From Paenibacillus sinensis (GTDB lineage Bacteria; Bacillota; Bacilli; Paenibacillales; Paenibacillaceae), in contig NZ_JAHCMB010000153.1 of NCBI RefSeq assembly GCF_019904155.1, forward strand, positions 15,355 to 79,354: DNA of 64,000 bases, read 5' to 3'. The notes beneath the pieces were generated by a model that did no database searches, was not told the DNA's origin, and was given only the letters and a program-made list of their open reading frames with translations. Position numbers and translations under genes: made by a program. Positions 49,406 to 58,573 of this stretch are shown here, piece by piece. Positions within the stretch are counted from its first letter, which is position 1; each line of letters starts with the position of its first letter.

Positions 49406-50011
49406 TCAGACTTGGAATGCCGACGGGAACTGACGAACAACGCCTTCAGTCATCACATCGGCCATTTCATAGGCCTGCGGCTCAATGCGGTCGTTGGTCG
49501 CGACATTCTCCGTGTAATTTCCCGAAAGCCTTGCGGCCACTTCTTCGGTAAGCAGCTTCAAATGCTCATACATCATGCGCTGCCATTCCTTCTGGGACCA
49601 GAACGGATTGATTCTGGCCAGAAAGACAGCGATGGCATCCGCGTTGGCATACCATCGCTTCTGGGCATCCGCCGCAGCCTGGGTATTGCCGGCTTTCAGC
49701 AATTGCACAAGTTCCGCCGCAATTGTGAGATGCTCCCGAAACAATCTGGCGAACTCGGAGGCGTTGGCCGTGCCATAGAAAGGTGTCAGCACAGCCGCAA
49801 AATCATCCGGGTTTCGAAGAAGGCGGTTTAACGTCGGCTGTAAATCCGGCAGGCTGCCAGCAATACTGTTGACCGCGAGACGGGTCCAGTAAATATGCTG
49901 CGCCCAGAGGGCCCGGAACTTCTGGTTCAGCTCTACCTTGGAGCGCGGCCATGGGCAACTGCGAGCCGCCACATACCCATATGAAGAATAAATCGGGGAA
50001 TAACCGTACAT
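49406..50011 (-). CDS. Hypothetical all-helical protein
   Basis: 201 residues. A tyrosine/serine-rich N-terminus (MYGYSPIYSSYGYVAARS) leads to a helical domain containing LWAQHIYWTRLAVNSIAGSL, QKRWYANADAIAVFLARINP and FWSQKEWQRMMYEHLKLLTE. Proteins of this type occur in spore formers; I know no tested function. It has a terminator-like element downstream. Confidence 0.8.
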   Translation of the reverse strand: MYGYSPIYSSYGYVAARSCPWPRSKVELNQKFRALWAQHIYWTRLAVNSIAGSLPDLQPTLNRLLRNPDDFAAVLTPFYGTANASEFARLFREHLTIAAELVQLLKAGNTQAAADAQKRWYANADAIAVFLARINPFWSQKEWQRMMYEHLKLLTEEVAARLSGNYTENVATNDRIEPQAYEMADVMTEGVVRQFPSAFQV

Positions 50012-50090
50012 GGGATGATCTCCTTTTTTTCATACAGTATATAGGCGGATTCCCCATTTGGTTCCGGATGCCCGCTTTCCGCCGCATCAT

Positions 50091-52451
50091 TCACCGGATG
50101 TTCAAGCGAATCTTGTAGAGGGGCGTTGCGGTTACGCTGTGAAATACGGCCGACGCTTCCCCTTTAAACCGCTGCTTGATCGCCATTGCCGCTCCCGTAT
50201 CCACGGTTGTAACGCCCCGGCGGAGAGGCGTCGTCTCCAGCACGATTTCTCCCAGTGACAGCTTATCCCTGAACCGCGAAAGCCCGATCTCCCAGGGAGT
50301 CCCGTCATAGAAATGATCATGAAACAGCCTGCCCTTCGAGAAGGCATAGCCGACATTCCCCGTATAATCGACAGACAGTATGAGATCCGTTACTCCTTCC
50401 GCTGTCTCCGGCTCCACCGTGACAAGGAGCTTGTGGTCGTGAATGCGTTCAATCGCAAGTCTGGGTTCGTAAGCCGAAAACTTGATCCCGCAAGCAACGA
50501 ATCGGCCTTTCCGCATGGCGTTTACAGGGACAGCGACATCTCCGGCTTCCATCGTCCAGACCGGCAGAGAAGCGCCCTCCGGCACGTACTCGCGAAATTC
50601 GAATTCAGTCCGTCCCAGGCTATGGAATTCGAGCCCCTGCTTGGCCGCGGGGACAAGGGGCACGGAGCTGAACAATACGCGCCGGACACCGTCCTGCTCC
50701 AGCAGCCATAAACCGTCGGCTTCCTCGGGAGTCATGACATACAGACATACCTTGCCTCCATCTGTACGCTTAATCGTAATATGCGACGAGGTTCCTTGCG
50801 GAACTACCAGGCTGAAGCTGCCGTCTTCTTCCCGGAACAGGCTGCCCTTGTCCATCTCGATGCGAGCGACTCCGTCCGCTTCCAGCCGGAGCTCGGCGTC
50901 GATGCCCTCCGCCATCCGGAAGAAATACGCAGGCTGCTCTCCATGTTCCAGGACCGTTACCGGCTCGGCTGTTGCATACCGGAGCTGCAAGCCGGGCATC
51001 CGGAAGCGGAACGGCAGCATGCAGGAGACGTTCTGTCCAACGGTCATTGTGGTTCTGTGAGGGAACACAAGAGTCTCGTCATTCAGCGAGATGGAGAATG
51101 ACACTTCCCGATGCTCCTTCATCTCTACATGATCCTGATAGTTGTTGATGAACAGAAAACCCGACCTTCCATCCGTACGGACCGCATAACGCAGGTCTTC
51201 CGTATTCTCCGGCCCGATCTCGTCCGCTCCCTCTGGCAGCACCGTCGCCATCGGAGCAAGACTGCTTCCGAAGGATTGCAGGAAATAGTGCAGGCTGCGG
51301 ATTCCATGATTGGATTCCCGAATCTGCCCGAATTCACCGATCGGCGCCTGAAAGTCATAGGTGATCCGGGGCGTGGTGCTTTCATTGAGGTAGCCAGTCT
51401 GTGATACCGGATTCGTGCCGCCGTGAAACATGTAATAGCCGACAAAATTGCAGCCGCCGGCGATCTTCATCAGGCTCATGGCCTTCACACTTTCCGGTTC
51501 GACCCGGAAGCGTGACAAATACCAGGTCTGCATACCCCCGCCCATCTCGCAGCAGGCGAAAGGATACTTGGTCTTCGGGTACTTGGGCGTGAACTCTGGA
51601 ATCACCGATTCCTCGTTATGATAATTCACGAACAGATACTCCCGGGTGGGGCGTTGATCAGGATTCTCCAGATTAACGCTCCAGGGGGTATAGGCGTATC
51701 CGCCATACAGCGGAAGCACTTCGTCCTCGGGAATCGGAGCGCCGCCCCAGCCCGTACAAGTGTAGAGCGGCGTCCGAAGCCCTGCTTCGAACGCCAGATT
51801 CTTGAGATTGCGAATATGCTCCTCTCCCCCGCTTCCGCCGCTCAAATATTCGTCGCCCTGCTTGGCAGTCAGCTCCCATAAGGCGGAAGCAGCGTTGAAT
51901 TCATTCTCCAGCTGAATTCCGATGACCGGGCCGCCGTCTCCGAACATCAGGCCGGCCGTCTCCCGGCCAATCTCCGCGTACAGACGGCGGACATGCTCCA
52001 GATAGCCGTCATCGTTCGAGCGCACGTCGAAGGTTCTGCCGAACAACCAGTCCGGGAGTCCCCCGTTTCGGACCTCGCCATGGCAGAAAGGGCCGACACG
52101 CAGAATGACGTATAGGCCACAGTCGCCGCACAACTCCACGAACCGTCTGAGATTAAGGTCTCCCGTCCAGTCATAGATGCCTTCGTTCTCCTCATGATGG
52201 TTCCAGAATATATAAGTCGCCAAAATATTGACCCCGGACATTTTCATCTTGCGGATTTCGGTCTCCCACTCTTCGTTCGGATAGCGGGAATAATGAAACT
52301 CTCCACAAATTCCGAAATAGGGCGCTCCGTTCAGCTGCATGTAATAATTGGTGAATCCAATTTCATCTCCCTTCGGGCTTCGTCCCCCAAGGCGCAGAGT
52401 GGAAGGCCGGATTGCCTTCGGTTCAATATCGGCATTCAGGTAATGGATCAT
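50091..52451 (-). CDS. GH35 family beta-galactosidase
   Basis: 786 residues. The N-terminal TIM barrel has acid/base E184 in QLENEF and nucleophile E302 in CCEMGGG, plus GPFCHGEVRNGGLPDWLF and YYMFHGGTNP motifs of GH35. C-terminal beta domains follow. It should release terminal beta-linked galactose from plant or other glycans; no signal peptide is seen, so it acts inside the cell on imported oligosaccharides. It is divergent from an AraC-type regulator 110 bases away. Confidence 0.93.
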   Translation of the reverse strand: MIHYLNADIEPKAIRPSTLRLGGRSPKGDEIGFTNYYMQLNGAPYFGICGEFHYSRYPNEEWETEIRKMKMSGVNILATYIFWNHHEENEGIYDWTGDLNLRRFVELCGDCGLYVILRVGPFCHGEVRNGGLPDWLFGRTFDVRSNDDGYLEHVRRLYAEIGRETAGLMFGDGGPVIGIQLENEFNAASALWELTAKQGDEYLSGGSGGEEHIRNLKNLAFEAGLRTPLYTCTGWGGAPIPEDEVLPLYGGYAYTPWSVNLENPDQRPTREYLFVNYHNEESVIPEFTPKYPKTKYPFACCEMGGGMQTWYLSRFRVEPESVKAMSLMKIAGGCNFVGYYMFHGGTNPVSQTGYLNESTTPRITYDFQAPIGEFGQIRESNHGIRSLHYFLQSFGSSLAPMATVLPEGADEIGPENTEDLRYAVRTDGRSGFLFINNYQDHVEMKEHREVSFSISLNDETLVFPHRTTMTVGQNVSCMLPFRFRMPGLQLRYATAEPVTVLEHGEQPAYFFRMAEGIDAELRLEADGVARIEMDKGSLFREEDGSFSLVVPQGTSSHITIKRTDGGKVCLYVMTPEEADGLWLLEQDGVRRVLFSSVPLVPAAKQGLEFHSLGRTEFEFREYVPEGASLPVWTMEAGDVAVPVNAMRKGRFVACGIKFSAYEPRLAIERIHDHKLLVTVEPETAEGVTDLILSVDYTGNVGYAFSKGRLFHDHFYDGTPWEIGLSRFRDKLSLGEIVLETTPLRRGVTTVDTGAAMAIKQRFKGEASAVFHSVTATPLYKIRLNIR

Positions 52452-52494
52452 GGCGTGCGCTCCTTCAAATTTAGTCGTATTCGCTTATTTCCTT

Positions 52495-52523
52495 TTGATC
52501 ATAGACTGAATCCCGCGTATAAT
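52495..52523 (+). promoter_or_regulatory. Promoter of the AraC-type gene
   Basis: TTGATC (52495-52500), a 17-base spacer and TATAAT (52518-52523), on the regulator side of the intergenic region shared with the beta-galactosidase. Confidence 0.65.
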
Positions 52524-52576
52524 CATAGAATAGAAGCCGCTAATAATCGTCCGATCTTAACATGGAGGTTTATCTT

Positions 52577-53428
52577 ATGATGCCATTCCTTCTGGCCGAG
52601 TCCGCCAATCTGGAATCCGTACTTCCTCTGTACGTCTGCTGCGTCGGGAGCCATGAGCAGCGGCATCTGGACCGCTCCGACGGATATCCGGCTCATCAGC
52701 TGTTTCTGTGCCGGAGCGGAACCGGAATCTTTCGCATCGAGGGGCGGCCTGACCTGGCGCTTACGCCGGGAACGGCGCTGCTGATTCCTGCGAATGTGAA
52801 ACATGCCTATTTCCCGGACAGCTCCGGCGAGATGTGGGATCTGGGGTTCGTCGCTTTCCGGGGAGGCGCCTCGGCGGCGCTGCTTGAGCAGATGAGCGGG
52901 CTGCTGTTGACCCGAATGCATGCGCCGGGCTTCGGGACGCTCTGGAAGCAGCTGGAGTCGCTCTGGCATCTGATCAGTCTGAACGGAGAACAGGCATACT
53001 GGGAAGCCTCACGTAAAATGTACGAGATGCTTCTAACCTTGCTGGAAGATCAAATGAGCGGAAAAAAGACATTCAAGGCAGCGGTCGCTGCCGGCCAGCT
53101 CAATCCCGGCCTGCAGACGGCCGTTCAGCTGATGCATGACCACTACAACGAACGCCTGCTGCTCGCCAACGTTGCCCGGGCGGCGGGTTATTCGGTTCAG
53201 CACTTCCACCGTCTCTTTATCGAAAGCTATGGCGTTACCCCGCAGCAGTATCTGCTTCAGCTCCGAATGCGCAGAGCCGTTCAACTGCTGGAGGGGTATC
53301 CCGGGATTACTGTCGGCAAAACCGCGGATATGCTGGGTATGGAGACCAGCTATTTCATCCGCATGTTCAAACGGACCTATCAGATCACGCCCAAGAAATA
53401 CCTGGAGCAGCTTGCTGCCTCTCCATGA
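52577..53428 (+). CDS. AraC family transcriptional regulator
   Basis: About 284 residues; ATG at 52577 is preferred because GGAGG lies eight bases before it. The N-terminal cupin sensor (GYPAHQLFLCRSGTGIF, LTPGTALLIPANVKHAYF) should bind a sugar. The C-terminal AraC helix-turn-helix pair is at about 190-283 (RLLLANVARAAGYSVQHFHR, VGKTADMLGMETSYFIRMFK). It probably controls the divergent beta-galactosidase gene. Confidence 0.92.
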   Translation: MMPFLLAESANLESVLPLYVCCVGSHEQRHLDRSDGYPAHQLFLCRSGTGIFRIEGRPDLALTPGTALLIPANVKHAYFPDSSGEMWDLGFVAFRGGASAALLEQMSGLLLTRMHAPGFGTLWKQLESLWHLISLNGEQAYWEASRKMYEMLLTLLEDQMSGKKTFKAAVAAGQLNPGLQTAVQLMHDHYNERLLLANVARAAGYSVQHFHRLFIESYGVTPQQYLLQLRMRRAVQLLEGYPGITVGKTADMLGMETSYFIRMFKRTYQITPKKYLEQLAASP

Positions 53429-53451
53429 ACCGCCAGCAGTAGCAGCAGGTC

Positions 53452-53504
53452 AAAAAAAAGGACCCCGGCTAAGATCAGCCGGGGTCAAGTGTCATCTAGG
53501 GGGG
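53452..53504. repeat. Compound hairpin element, copy 2
   Basis: Eight A, then GACCCCGGCT-AAGATC-AGCCGGGGTC, then AAGTGTCATCTAGGGGG. The A-run, the hairpin position and the downstream 17 bases match copy 1 at 49260-49311, but the stem sequence itself differs. It lies directly after the AraC gene. Confidence 0.8.
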
Positions 53505-53589
53505 ATCATGTTTATACCTCAAATTCAGTATTGCCATTTCGGCTGCCCCGTCATACAATTAGGTAAATTATTCAATTGGAGGATAATCC

Positions 53590-53805
53590 ATGAAATGGCT
53601 GAAATGGCTGTATGCTCTGCCTCCCCTTATGTCTACAATCGTCATTTGCGGACTTTTCGGCTCCGCTATCTGGACGGTTGCCATCGGCGCCATAGCTGGC
53701 CTCACTCTTTCCTTCGCGCTGGCTGCTTATCTGCAGTCTCTCCAGCGCGAACCGGGAACCGGATATGGAGACCGGGTTCCGCAGTCCAATTTCGGATCAT
53801 GGTAA
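53590..53805 (+). CDS. Small membrane protein
   Basis: 71 residues with TTGGAGG upstream. Two hydrophobic spans (LPPLMSTIVICGLFGSAIW and VAIGAIAGLTLSFALAAYLQ) are followed by a polar tail ending PQSNFGSW. No family is recognised. It has its own strong terminator. Confidence 0.7.
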   Translation: MKWLKWLYALPPLMSTIVICGLFGSAIWTVAIGAIAGLTLSFALAAYLQSLQREPGTGYGDRVPQSNFGSW

Positions 53806-53812
53806 TGACATA

Positions 53813-53859
53813 GAAAGGATAGGCTCTGCGTTAGTGCAGAGCCTATCCTTTCTTTCCTT
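53813..53859 (+). terminator. Strong intrinsic terminator
   Basis: 17-pair perfect stem GAAAGGATAGGCTCTGC with its complement and a six-base loop, followed by TTTCCTT. It may work in both directions between the converging genes. Confidence 0.85.
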
Positions 53860-53946
53860 ATCCTGATCAGTTCATTACTACCGGTTCGGCAATGCCGGCT
53901 CAGTTCCGGATACCGAACACGTAATAATTCCTCTATGCATGTCTAC

Positions 53947-54567
53947 TCACTCTGCAAGATCAAACAGCTCGCTGACAGTCACGAATTTGTAGCCGTCCTC
54001 CGCCAGCTCCCGGAGCAGAATGCGAACGGCTTCGATCGTCTGGGACCGGTCATCAAATCCGTCATGGAACAGAAGGATGCTTCCGGGGCAGATATGCTTC
54101 CGGGTCTGCTCCAGGATGTGATCCACGCCGGGCATCTCCCAATCCTGTGTCCCCCGGTTGACCGCTCCGATGCAGCGGTAACCAAACTCCGCAGCCAAGG
54201 CGAGCACTTCTTCGTTGTCATCCAGATAGGGCGTCCGGAATGAACGGACGGGCTTGCCGGTTAAGGCGCGGATGCGCCGGTCCGTCTCAGCCAGCTCGGC
54301 CCGGACCGCTTCCGGGGACAGCTCGGACAAATGGGGATGAGTCTGGGAATGATTGGCCAGCTCATGGCCTTTGGCGAACACCTTCAAGGCCGTCTCCGGG
54401 CTCTCGTCAATTTGCTCGCCGATCATGAAGAAGGTGGCTTTCCCGCCGACCTCCGCGAAAATATCGAGCAGCTCAAGGGTATAAACCGGATTCGGTCCAT
54501 CGTCGAATGTAAAGGCAACCGCGCGTTCCTTCACCGGAACGGAATCGACAATTGCATTAATACTCAT
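53947..54567 (-). CDS. NodB-type polysaccharide deacetylase
   Basis: 206 residues from ATG at 54567, with AAGGAG ten bases upstream. NodB motifs are FTFDDGPN (motif 1), HSQTHPH (motif 2; metal histidines), RTPY (motif 3), then GTQDWEMPG and LLFHDG. It should remove acetyl groups from peptidoglycan or chitin-like sugars. No signal peptide is visible; it may be cytosolic or use another route. Length is standard for a single catalytic domain. Confidence 0.92.
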   Translation of the reverse strand: MSINAIVDSVPVKERAVAFTFDDGPNPVYTLELLDIFAEVGGKATFFMIGEQIDESPETALKVFAKGHELANHSQTHPHLSELSPEAVRAELAETDRRIRALTGKPVRSFRTPYLDDNEEVLALAAEFGYRCIGAVNRGTQDWEMPGVDHILEQTRKHICPGSILLFHDGFDDRSQTIEAVRILLRELAEDGYKFVTVSELFDLAE

Positions 54568-54688
54568 GCACTTCATTCTCCTTGTTTATCAATTTGGAAG
54601 CCTATGTATGGAAGCAAATCTCTTCTATTATTATATCAGCGCCGCCACATGCATTGAAACCGCTTTTTCGCATGGTTAAGGCGATTCT

Positions 54689-54871
54689 TCACATAAGAGA
54701 TTTACACTCACTCCATTTAAGTGACACGGCTTCAATTTGAGCAAGCAGATTGTGCAGGATTCCCCGCGACATATTGCTTACACGGTCAAAGCCGACTAGT
54801 TCAACCTGGCCTGCCGGAGTAATATCAACCACTGAATATCCGAATGATACCTTTGTGCTAACTGCTGTCAT
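54689..54871 (-). pseudogene. Remnant of a ceramidase-like hydrolase gene (N-terminal fragment)
   Basis: 60 residues from ATG at 54871 after GGGGG. VSFGYSVVDITPAGQVELVG and SRGILHNLLAQIEAV match the start of neutral/alkaline ceramidase N-terminal-like proteins, which continue for 400 or more residues. Here the frame stops early. It looks like a decayed gene. Confidence 0.55.
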
Positions 54872-55002
54872 ACGCGCCCCCACCTGTAACCTGTTTCATT
54901 TGGGATTTTGATTCTCTCCACATATGATTTGCTGGTTAAAGAGTAGCAGGTTAAATCCCGGCATTAAATATAACAATCATTTCTGTATAGTTTATTACAA
55001 AG

Positions 55003-55030
55003 ACTGGAGCCGCTTCTCAGCGGCTCCAGT
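55003..55030 (-). terminator. Possible terminator after the CD3324-like gene
   Basis: 12-pair perfect stem ACTGGAGCCGCT/AGCGGCTCCAGT with a four-base loop. The T-run after it on the minus strand is weak (TCTTTGT). Confidence 0.55.
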
Positions 55031-55032
55031 TG

Positions 55033-55167
55033 TTAATTCTGATATAGTATTTTTCTGACGGCATGTCCTTTTTTAACTGTCACATACAGGCAACTTCCCT
55101 GTATATATTCTTGTATCGCTATGAGCAGATACTCCGGCAATACGTGATCTGCGTTATAGTATTTCAT
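55033..55167 (-). CDS. CD3324-like small protein, shortened
   Basis: 44 residues from ATG at 55167 with GGAG eight bases upstream. MKYYNADHVLPEYLLIAIQE then YIQGSCLYV matches the N-terminal half of CD3324/Mor-like helix-turn-helix proteins, which normally continue with a DNA-binding helix pair to about 90 residues. It may be a truncated gene or a short natural variant. Confidence 0.6.
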   Translation of the reverse strand: MKYYNADHVLPEYLLIAIQEYIQGSCLYVTVKKGHAVRKILYQN

Positions 55168-55232
55168 GCAAGCTCACTCCTTGAACTGTAATCATTCAAG
55201 TTGCAAAGCCAGCATATGAAGTTAGCGACTTG

Positions 55233-55307
55233 TTACTTCATGCAAACGTCGCTGAAATCTGCTAGCTTTACATGAAGCTGAGCGTCTTGTTTCTTTTTCT
55301 TGTTCAT
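55233..55307 (-). CDS. Possible 24-codon lysine-rich peptide
   Basis: MNKKKKQDAQLHVKLADFSD then VCMK, with a GGCGGTGAG-type ribosome binding site. It lies just upstream of the CD3324-like gene. It could be real but very small, or chance. Confidence 0.3.
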   Translation of the reverse strand: MNKKKKQDAQLHVKLADFSDVCMK

Positions 55308-55352
55308 GATCTCACCGCCTTGTCACGTTCCTTATTGTATCACGATGGAGTA

Positions 55353-57272
55353 TTATGAACTTGCCAGCTCTCTGAACAAATATTTGCCAAGCAGCTTAAC
55401 GATAGCCTCCCGCCGCACGGGCTTGCTGATATAGTCGTCCATGCCGGCGGCCAGGCATTTCTCGCGGTCGCCCTTGAGCGCGTTCGCCGTTACCGCGACA
55501 ATTACGGGACAATTGCCTTCGCTCAAGTTCTCTTTGATCTGCTTCGAGGCATCGAGCCCGTTCAGGCCCGGCATGTTAATGTCCATGAAGATCAAATCGA
55601 ACTCCCCGCTCAGGGCTGCGCGGACGGCATCCCTGCCGTTGTCGACCACGCTGACGGAGTGGCCGAGACGCTCCAGCATTTTGGTCAGCACAAGCTGGTT
55701 CACGAAATTGTCCTCGGCCAGGAGAATCCGGATGCTCCGCGGCGGCAGCTTCAGGACTTCCATTTGTCCGTCTCCATTACCCATGACTGCCGGCTTATAG
55801 CCTATTGTGAACGTGAAGGCGGAACCGGTGTTCGAGCCGCCGCTCTCGGCATGGATGCCGCCGCCCATAAGCTGAACCACCTTCCTGCTGATGGCAAGCC
55901 CGAGTCCCGTCCCTTCATGGTTCCGGTTCATGAAATTGTCGACCTGCGAGAACGGCTCGAAGATGTCGACGAGCTTGTCCGGGGGAATCCCGATCCCGGT
56001 ATCCTTAACGGCGAAGACCAGCTGCGGACTCTCTCCTTCGCCGGTCACATGCTTCACCGAGACAGAGATAGAGCCGCTAGGCGTGAATTTCACAGCGTTC
56101 CCCACCAGATTGAGCAAGACCTGCTTCAGCCGCTCCGGATCGGCGCAGATCATGTCAGGCACATCAAATCCGACCTGGCAGTTCAGCTCAAGCCCTTTCT
56201 CTTCCGCCCGCGCCGAGACGATGGCAAGCACATCCTTGATGCAGTCCCTCAGCCCGAAGGCGCGCTCGTGAATCTCGCTTTTTCCCGCTTCGATCTTGGA
56301 CAGATCCAGAATGTCATTGATGATGTTCAGCAGCGTATCCCCGCTCTTCCGGATCACCTCGACATAGTACTTCTGTTCGTCGTCCAGCAGGGTCGTCTCC
56401 AGCAAAAGATCCGTCATCCCGATCACTCCGTTCAAGGGCGTCCGGATTTCATGGCTCATCACGGCGAGGAACTCGCTCTTGGAACGGTTCGTGCTCTCCG
56501 CCAGCTCCTTCGCGATCATCAACTTCTTCTGCTCCGAAATATCCTTGCAGATCAAGTAGAAGCCGATGTTCTGATTATTCACAAAAATCGGCGCGATGCT
56601 CGTCAGCACCTCGATTCTCTCGCCGCTCTTTGTGAAAATGGCATCGATATTTTGATCCACCGTATTGTCGTACAGCCCCTCTCCGAGAATCCGGTCAACG
56701 TTGGCCTGACCGATCAGCCGGCTCAGATTCATCCCCATCAGCTCCGTCCGGATGCTGTAGCCGGTCAGCTTCTCAGCCATATTGTTGCCGTTGATGATAT
56801 TGCCCTCAAGATCAAGGGATATCACAGCGTCATGATTATACTTCTTGAGCGAGGTATAGCGTTCGACCGATTCAATCAGCTTCTGCTCGGATTCCTTCTG
56901 CTTGGAAATATCAATAATCTGCGCCAGATAATAGAGCGGGCATCCCGCGTCGTCCCGGAACAGCCGCATCGTCATCATTACCCAGAGCAGACGCCCGCTT
57001 TTCTGCAAATACCGCTTCTCAATCTGAAGCTCCGTCTCCTCTTCCCCCAGCATCCGGTGGATGTCTTCGATACTCTGCACCTCGTCCTCGGGGTGAGACA
57101 GCCCGGTAAAGTTGAAGCTGAGGAATTCCTCCTCCGAATACCCGAACATCCGGGTCATGGCGGGATTGACGGCCAGAATCTCCCCTTTCATGCTGACCAG
57201 CGCAATGCCGAAGGATGCATATTGATAGACCTGTTCGTTGAACAATGTTTGGTTCAGATTCACTCGATGCAT
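55353..57272 (-). CDS. Hybrid sensor histidine kinase/response regulator
   Basis: 639 residues from ATG at 57272 with GAGGGGG seven bases upstream. Two PAS domains (about 15-125 and 140-250) precede the HisKA dimerisation domain (H274 in MSHEIRTPLNG). The HATPase domain follows (NLVGNAVKFT, DTGIGI, GTGLGLAIS). A C-terminal receiver has D564 in IFMDINMPG, with ILLAEDN and the K of ISKPV. No membrane segment, so it senses an internal signal. Its partner is not encoded next door. Confidence 0.93.
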   Translation of the reverse strand: MHRVNLNQTLFNEQVYQYASFGIALVSMKGEILAVNPAMTRMFGYSEEEFLSFNFTGLSHPEDEVQSIEDIHRMLGEEETELQIEKRYLQKSGRLLWVMMTMRLFRDDAGCPLYYLAQIIDISKQKESEQKLIESVERYTSLKKYNHDAVISLDLEGNIINGNNMAEKLTGYSIRTELMGMNLSRLIGQANVDRILGEGLYDNTVDQNIDAIFTKSGERIEVLTSIAPIFVNNQNIGFYLICKDISEQKKLMIAKELAESTNRSKSEFLAVMSHEIRTPLNGVIGMTDLLLETTLLDDEQKYYVEVIRKSGDTLLNIINDILDLSKIEAGKSEIHERAFGLRDCIKDVLAIVSARAEEKGLELNCQVGFDVPDMICADPERLKQVLLNLVGNAVKFTPSGSISVSVKHVTGEGESPQLVFAVKDTGIGIPPDKLVDIFEPFSQVDNFMNRNHEGTGLGLAISRKVVQLMGGGIHAESGGSNTGSAFTFTIGYKPAVMGNGDGQMEVLKLPPRSIRILLAEDNFVNQLVLTKMLERLGHSVSVVDNGRDAVRAALSGEFDLIFMDINMPGLNGLDASKQIKENLSEGNCPVIVAVTANALKGDREKCLAAGMDDYISKPVRREAIVKLLGKYLFRELASS

Positions 57273-57449
57273 GGGATGCCCCCTCAAAGTTCGCAGTGTG
57301 TCCGTGCACGCAAAATGACAGCTCTTTTTTGTCGAGTTACCCTATTTCTCCAGCCTTGAAACAATGGCAATTACAGAACCGGGCCGATTCAAGTCCCGAT
57401 TGCAACGTACGTTGCGGACAGCAACCATGAAATCTTCCCCCGCTTGTGC

Positions 57450-57481
57450 AAAAAAAAGAAAGCCGCCGTTAACCGGCAGCT
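57450..57481 (-). terminator. Intrinsic terminator of the sugar operon
   Basis: AGCTGCCG/CGGCGGCT stem with one mismatch and a short loop, followed on the minus strand by TTTCTTTTTTTT. It ends the permease-to-uxuA transcript. Confidence 0.75.
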
Positions 57482-57563
57482 CACAATGAAAGCGTAAAAC
57501 TATGGGGCGTGCTTCCTTCATCAGGAAATTCTGGCGTGAAGTGACATGGCGCAGACCGGCTGA

Positions 57564-58541
57564 CTATCTCTTCGTATGTGTATATCCGACCGCTTCCATC
57601 AATCCGATAATGTATCCGTTGCCGAACAGTCGTCCGAGTACCTCGTAGCCTGAATTAACATTCGGCTCTCCGGCCATGGTCGGAACGTGATCGGCGCGGA
57701 TCGGGCCGTTATAGCCGACATTTTTATACGTCTTCATGGCTTCATACATGTCGGTCTTTCCGTTATCATGAAAGGTTTCATGGAATCGCTCCACCGTACC
57801 GGAGACATCCCGGAAATGAACGAAGAAGATCTTATTCTGCTCGCCAAATCTCCGGATAGCACCCGGAATGTCCTCTCCTGCCGCAGCAAGGGTTCCCTGA
57901 CAGAGAGTGATCCCGTTGTTCGGGCTTGGCACCAGGTCTATTGCACGCTGAAGCGCATCCGCGCTGCGCAGAATCCGGGCAATCCCGCGAATGGGCGAGA
58001 CGGGTGGATCGTCCGGGTGCAGGGCAAGCTTGACCCCCGCCTTCTCGGCAACGGTAACGATCTGCTCCATGAAGTATTTCAGATTGTCCCACAGCTGATC
58101 TTCCGTCACAATCCCGTACTCTGTCAGCGGAGCGTCCCGCATGTCCTCATGATCGTAACCGGAGACGAGCGCTCCTCCCCGCGTCTGCATCTCGGTCGAG
58201 GTGCGGAACCAGCCGAAGCCGGCCATGAAATTATAGCAGAGCACCGGAATGCCCAATTCACCCATATTAAGGATCAGTTCCTTGAATCCCTCAATTTCCT
58301 CATCCCGGCCCGGAAGCCCGAACTTGATGCGGTCACTGGGCGGCATGCTCTCGATGACCTTGACATTCAGTCCGTGATCCGCATACTTTTTCTGGATTTG
58401 CGCTAGAAACGCATATTCGGTGAGCCGGTAGCCGGGCTGCTCATGAAGCGATATGACCGCATCGTGAATGCCGAGCTGTAAGGCAAGCGACCAGAAGTCG
58501 CAGGGATCGTCGTGGAAAAAATAGGCTTCTGCCAATTGCAT
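57564..58541 (-). CDS. uxuA: Mannonate dehydratase (UxuA)
   Basis: 325 residues. It converts D-mannonate to 2-keto-3-deoxygluconate in hexuronate breakdown. UxuA signatures are VIESMPPSDRIKFGLPGRDEE (split here by a loop), LALHPDDPP, TLCQGT, VHFRDVSG and IRADHVPTM, which carry the metal and substrate residues. The length is close to the 320-360 residue norm. It is the last gene of the transport operon, 32 bases after the solute-binding protein. Confidence 0.92.
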   Translation of the reverse strand: MQLAEAYFFHDDPCDFWSLALQLGIHDAVISLHEQPGYRLTEYAFLAQIQKKYADHGLNVKVIESMPPSDRIKFGLPGRDEEIEGFKELILNMGELGIPVLCYNFMAGFGWFRTSTEMQTRGGALVSGYDHEDMRDAPLTEYGIVTEDQLWDNLKYFMEQIVTVAEKAGVKLALHPDDPPVSPIRGIARILRSADALQRAIDLVPSPNNGITLCQGTLAAAGEDIPGAIRRFGEQNKIFFVHFRDVSGTVERFHETFHDNGKTDMYEAMKTYKNVGYNGPIRADHVPTMAGEPNVNSGYEVLGRLFGNGYIIGLMEAVGYTHTKR

Positions 58542-58573
58542 GATTATTCCTCCCGTATATGAAAAGATTGGAT

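Noticed and set aside
55659..57359. 566-codon plus-strand open frame opposite the sensor kinase
   Set aside because: It mirrors the kinase on the other strand. The composition (H, Q, L, R-rich) is that of an antisense shadow, while the kinase shows all expected motifs.
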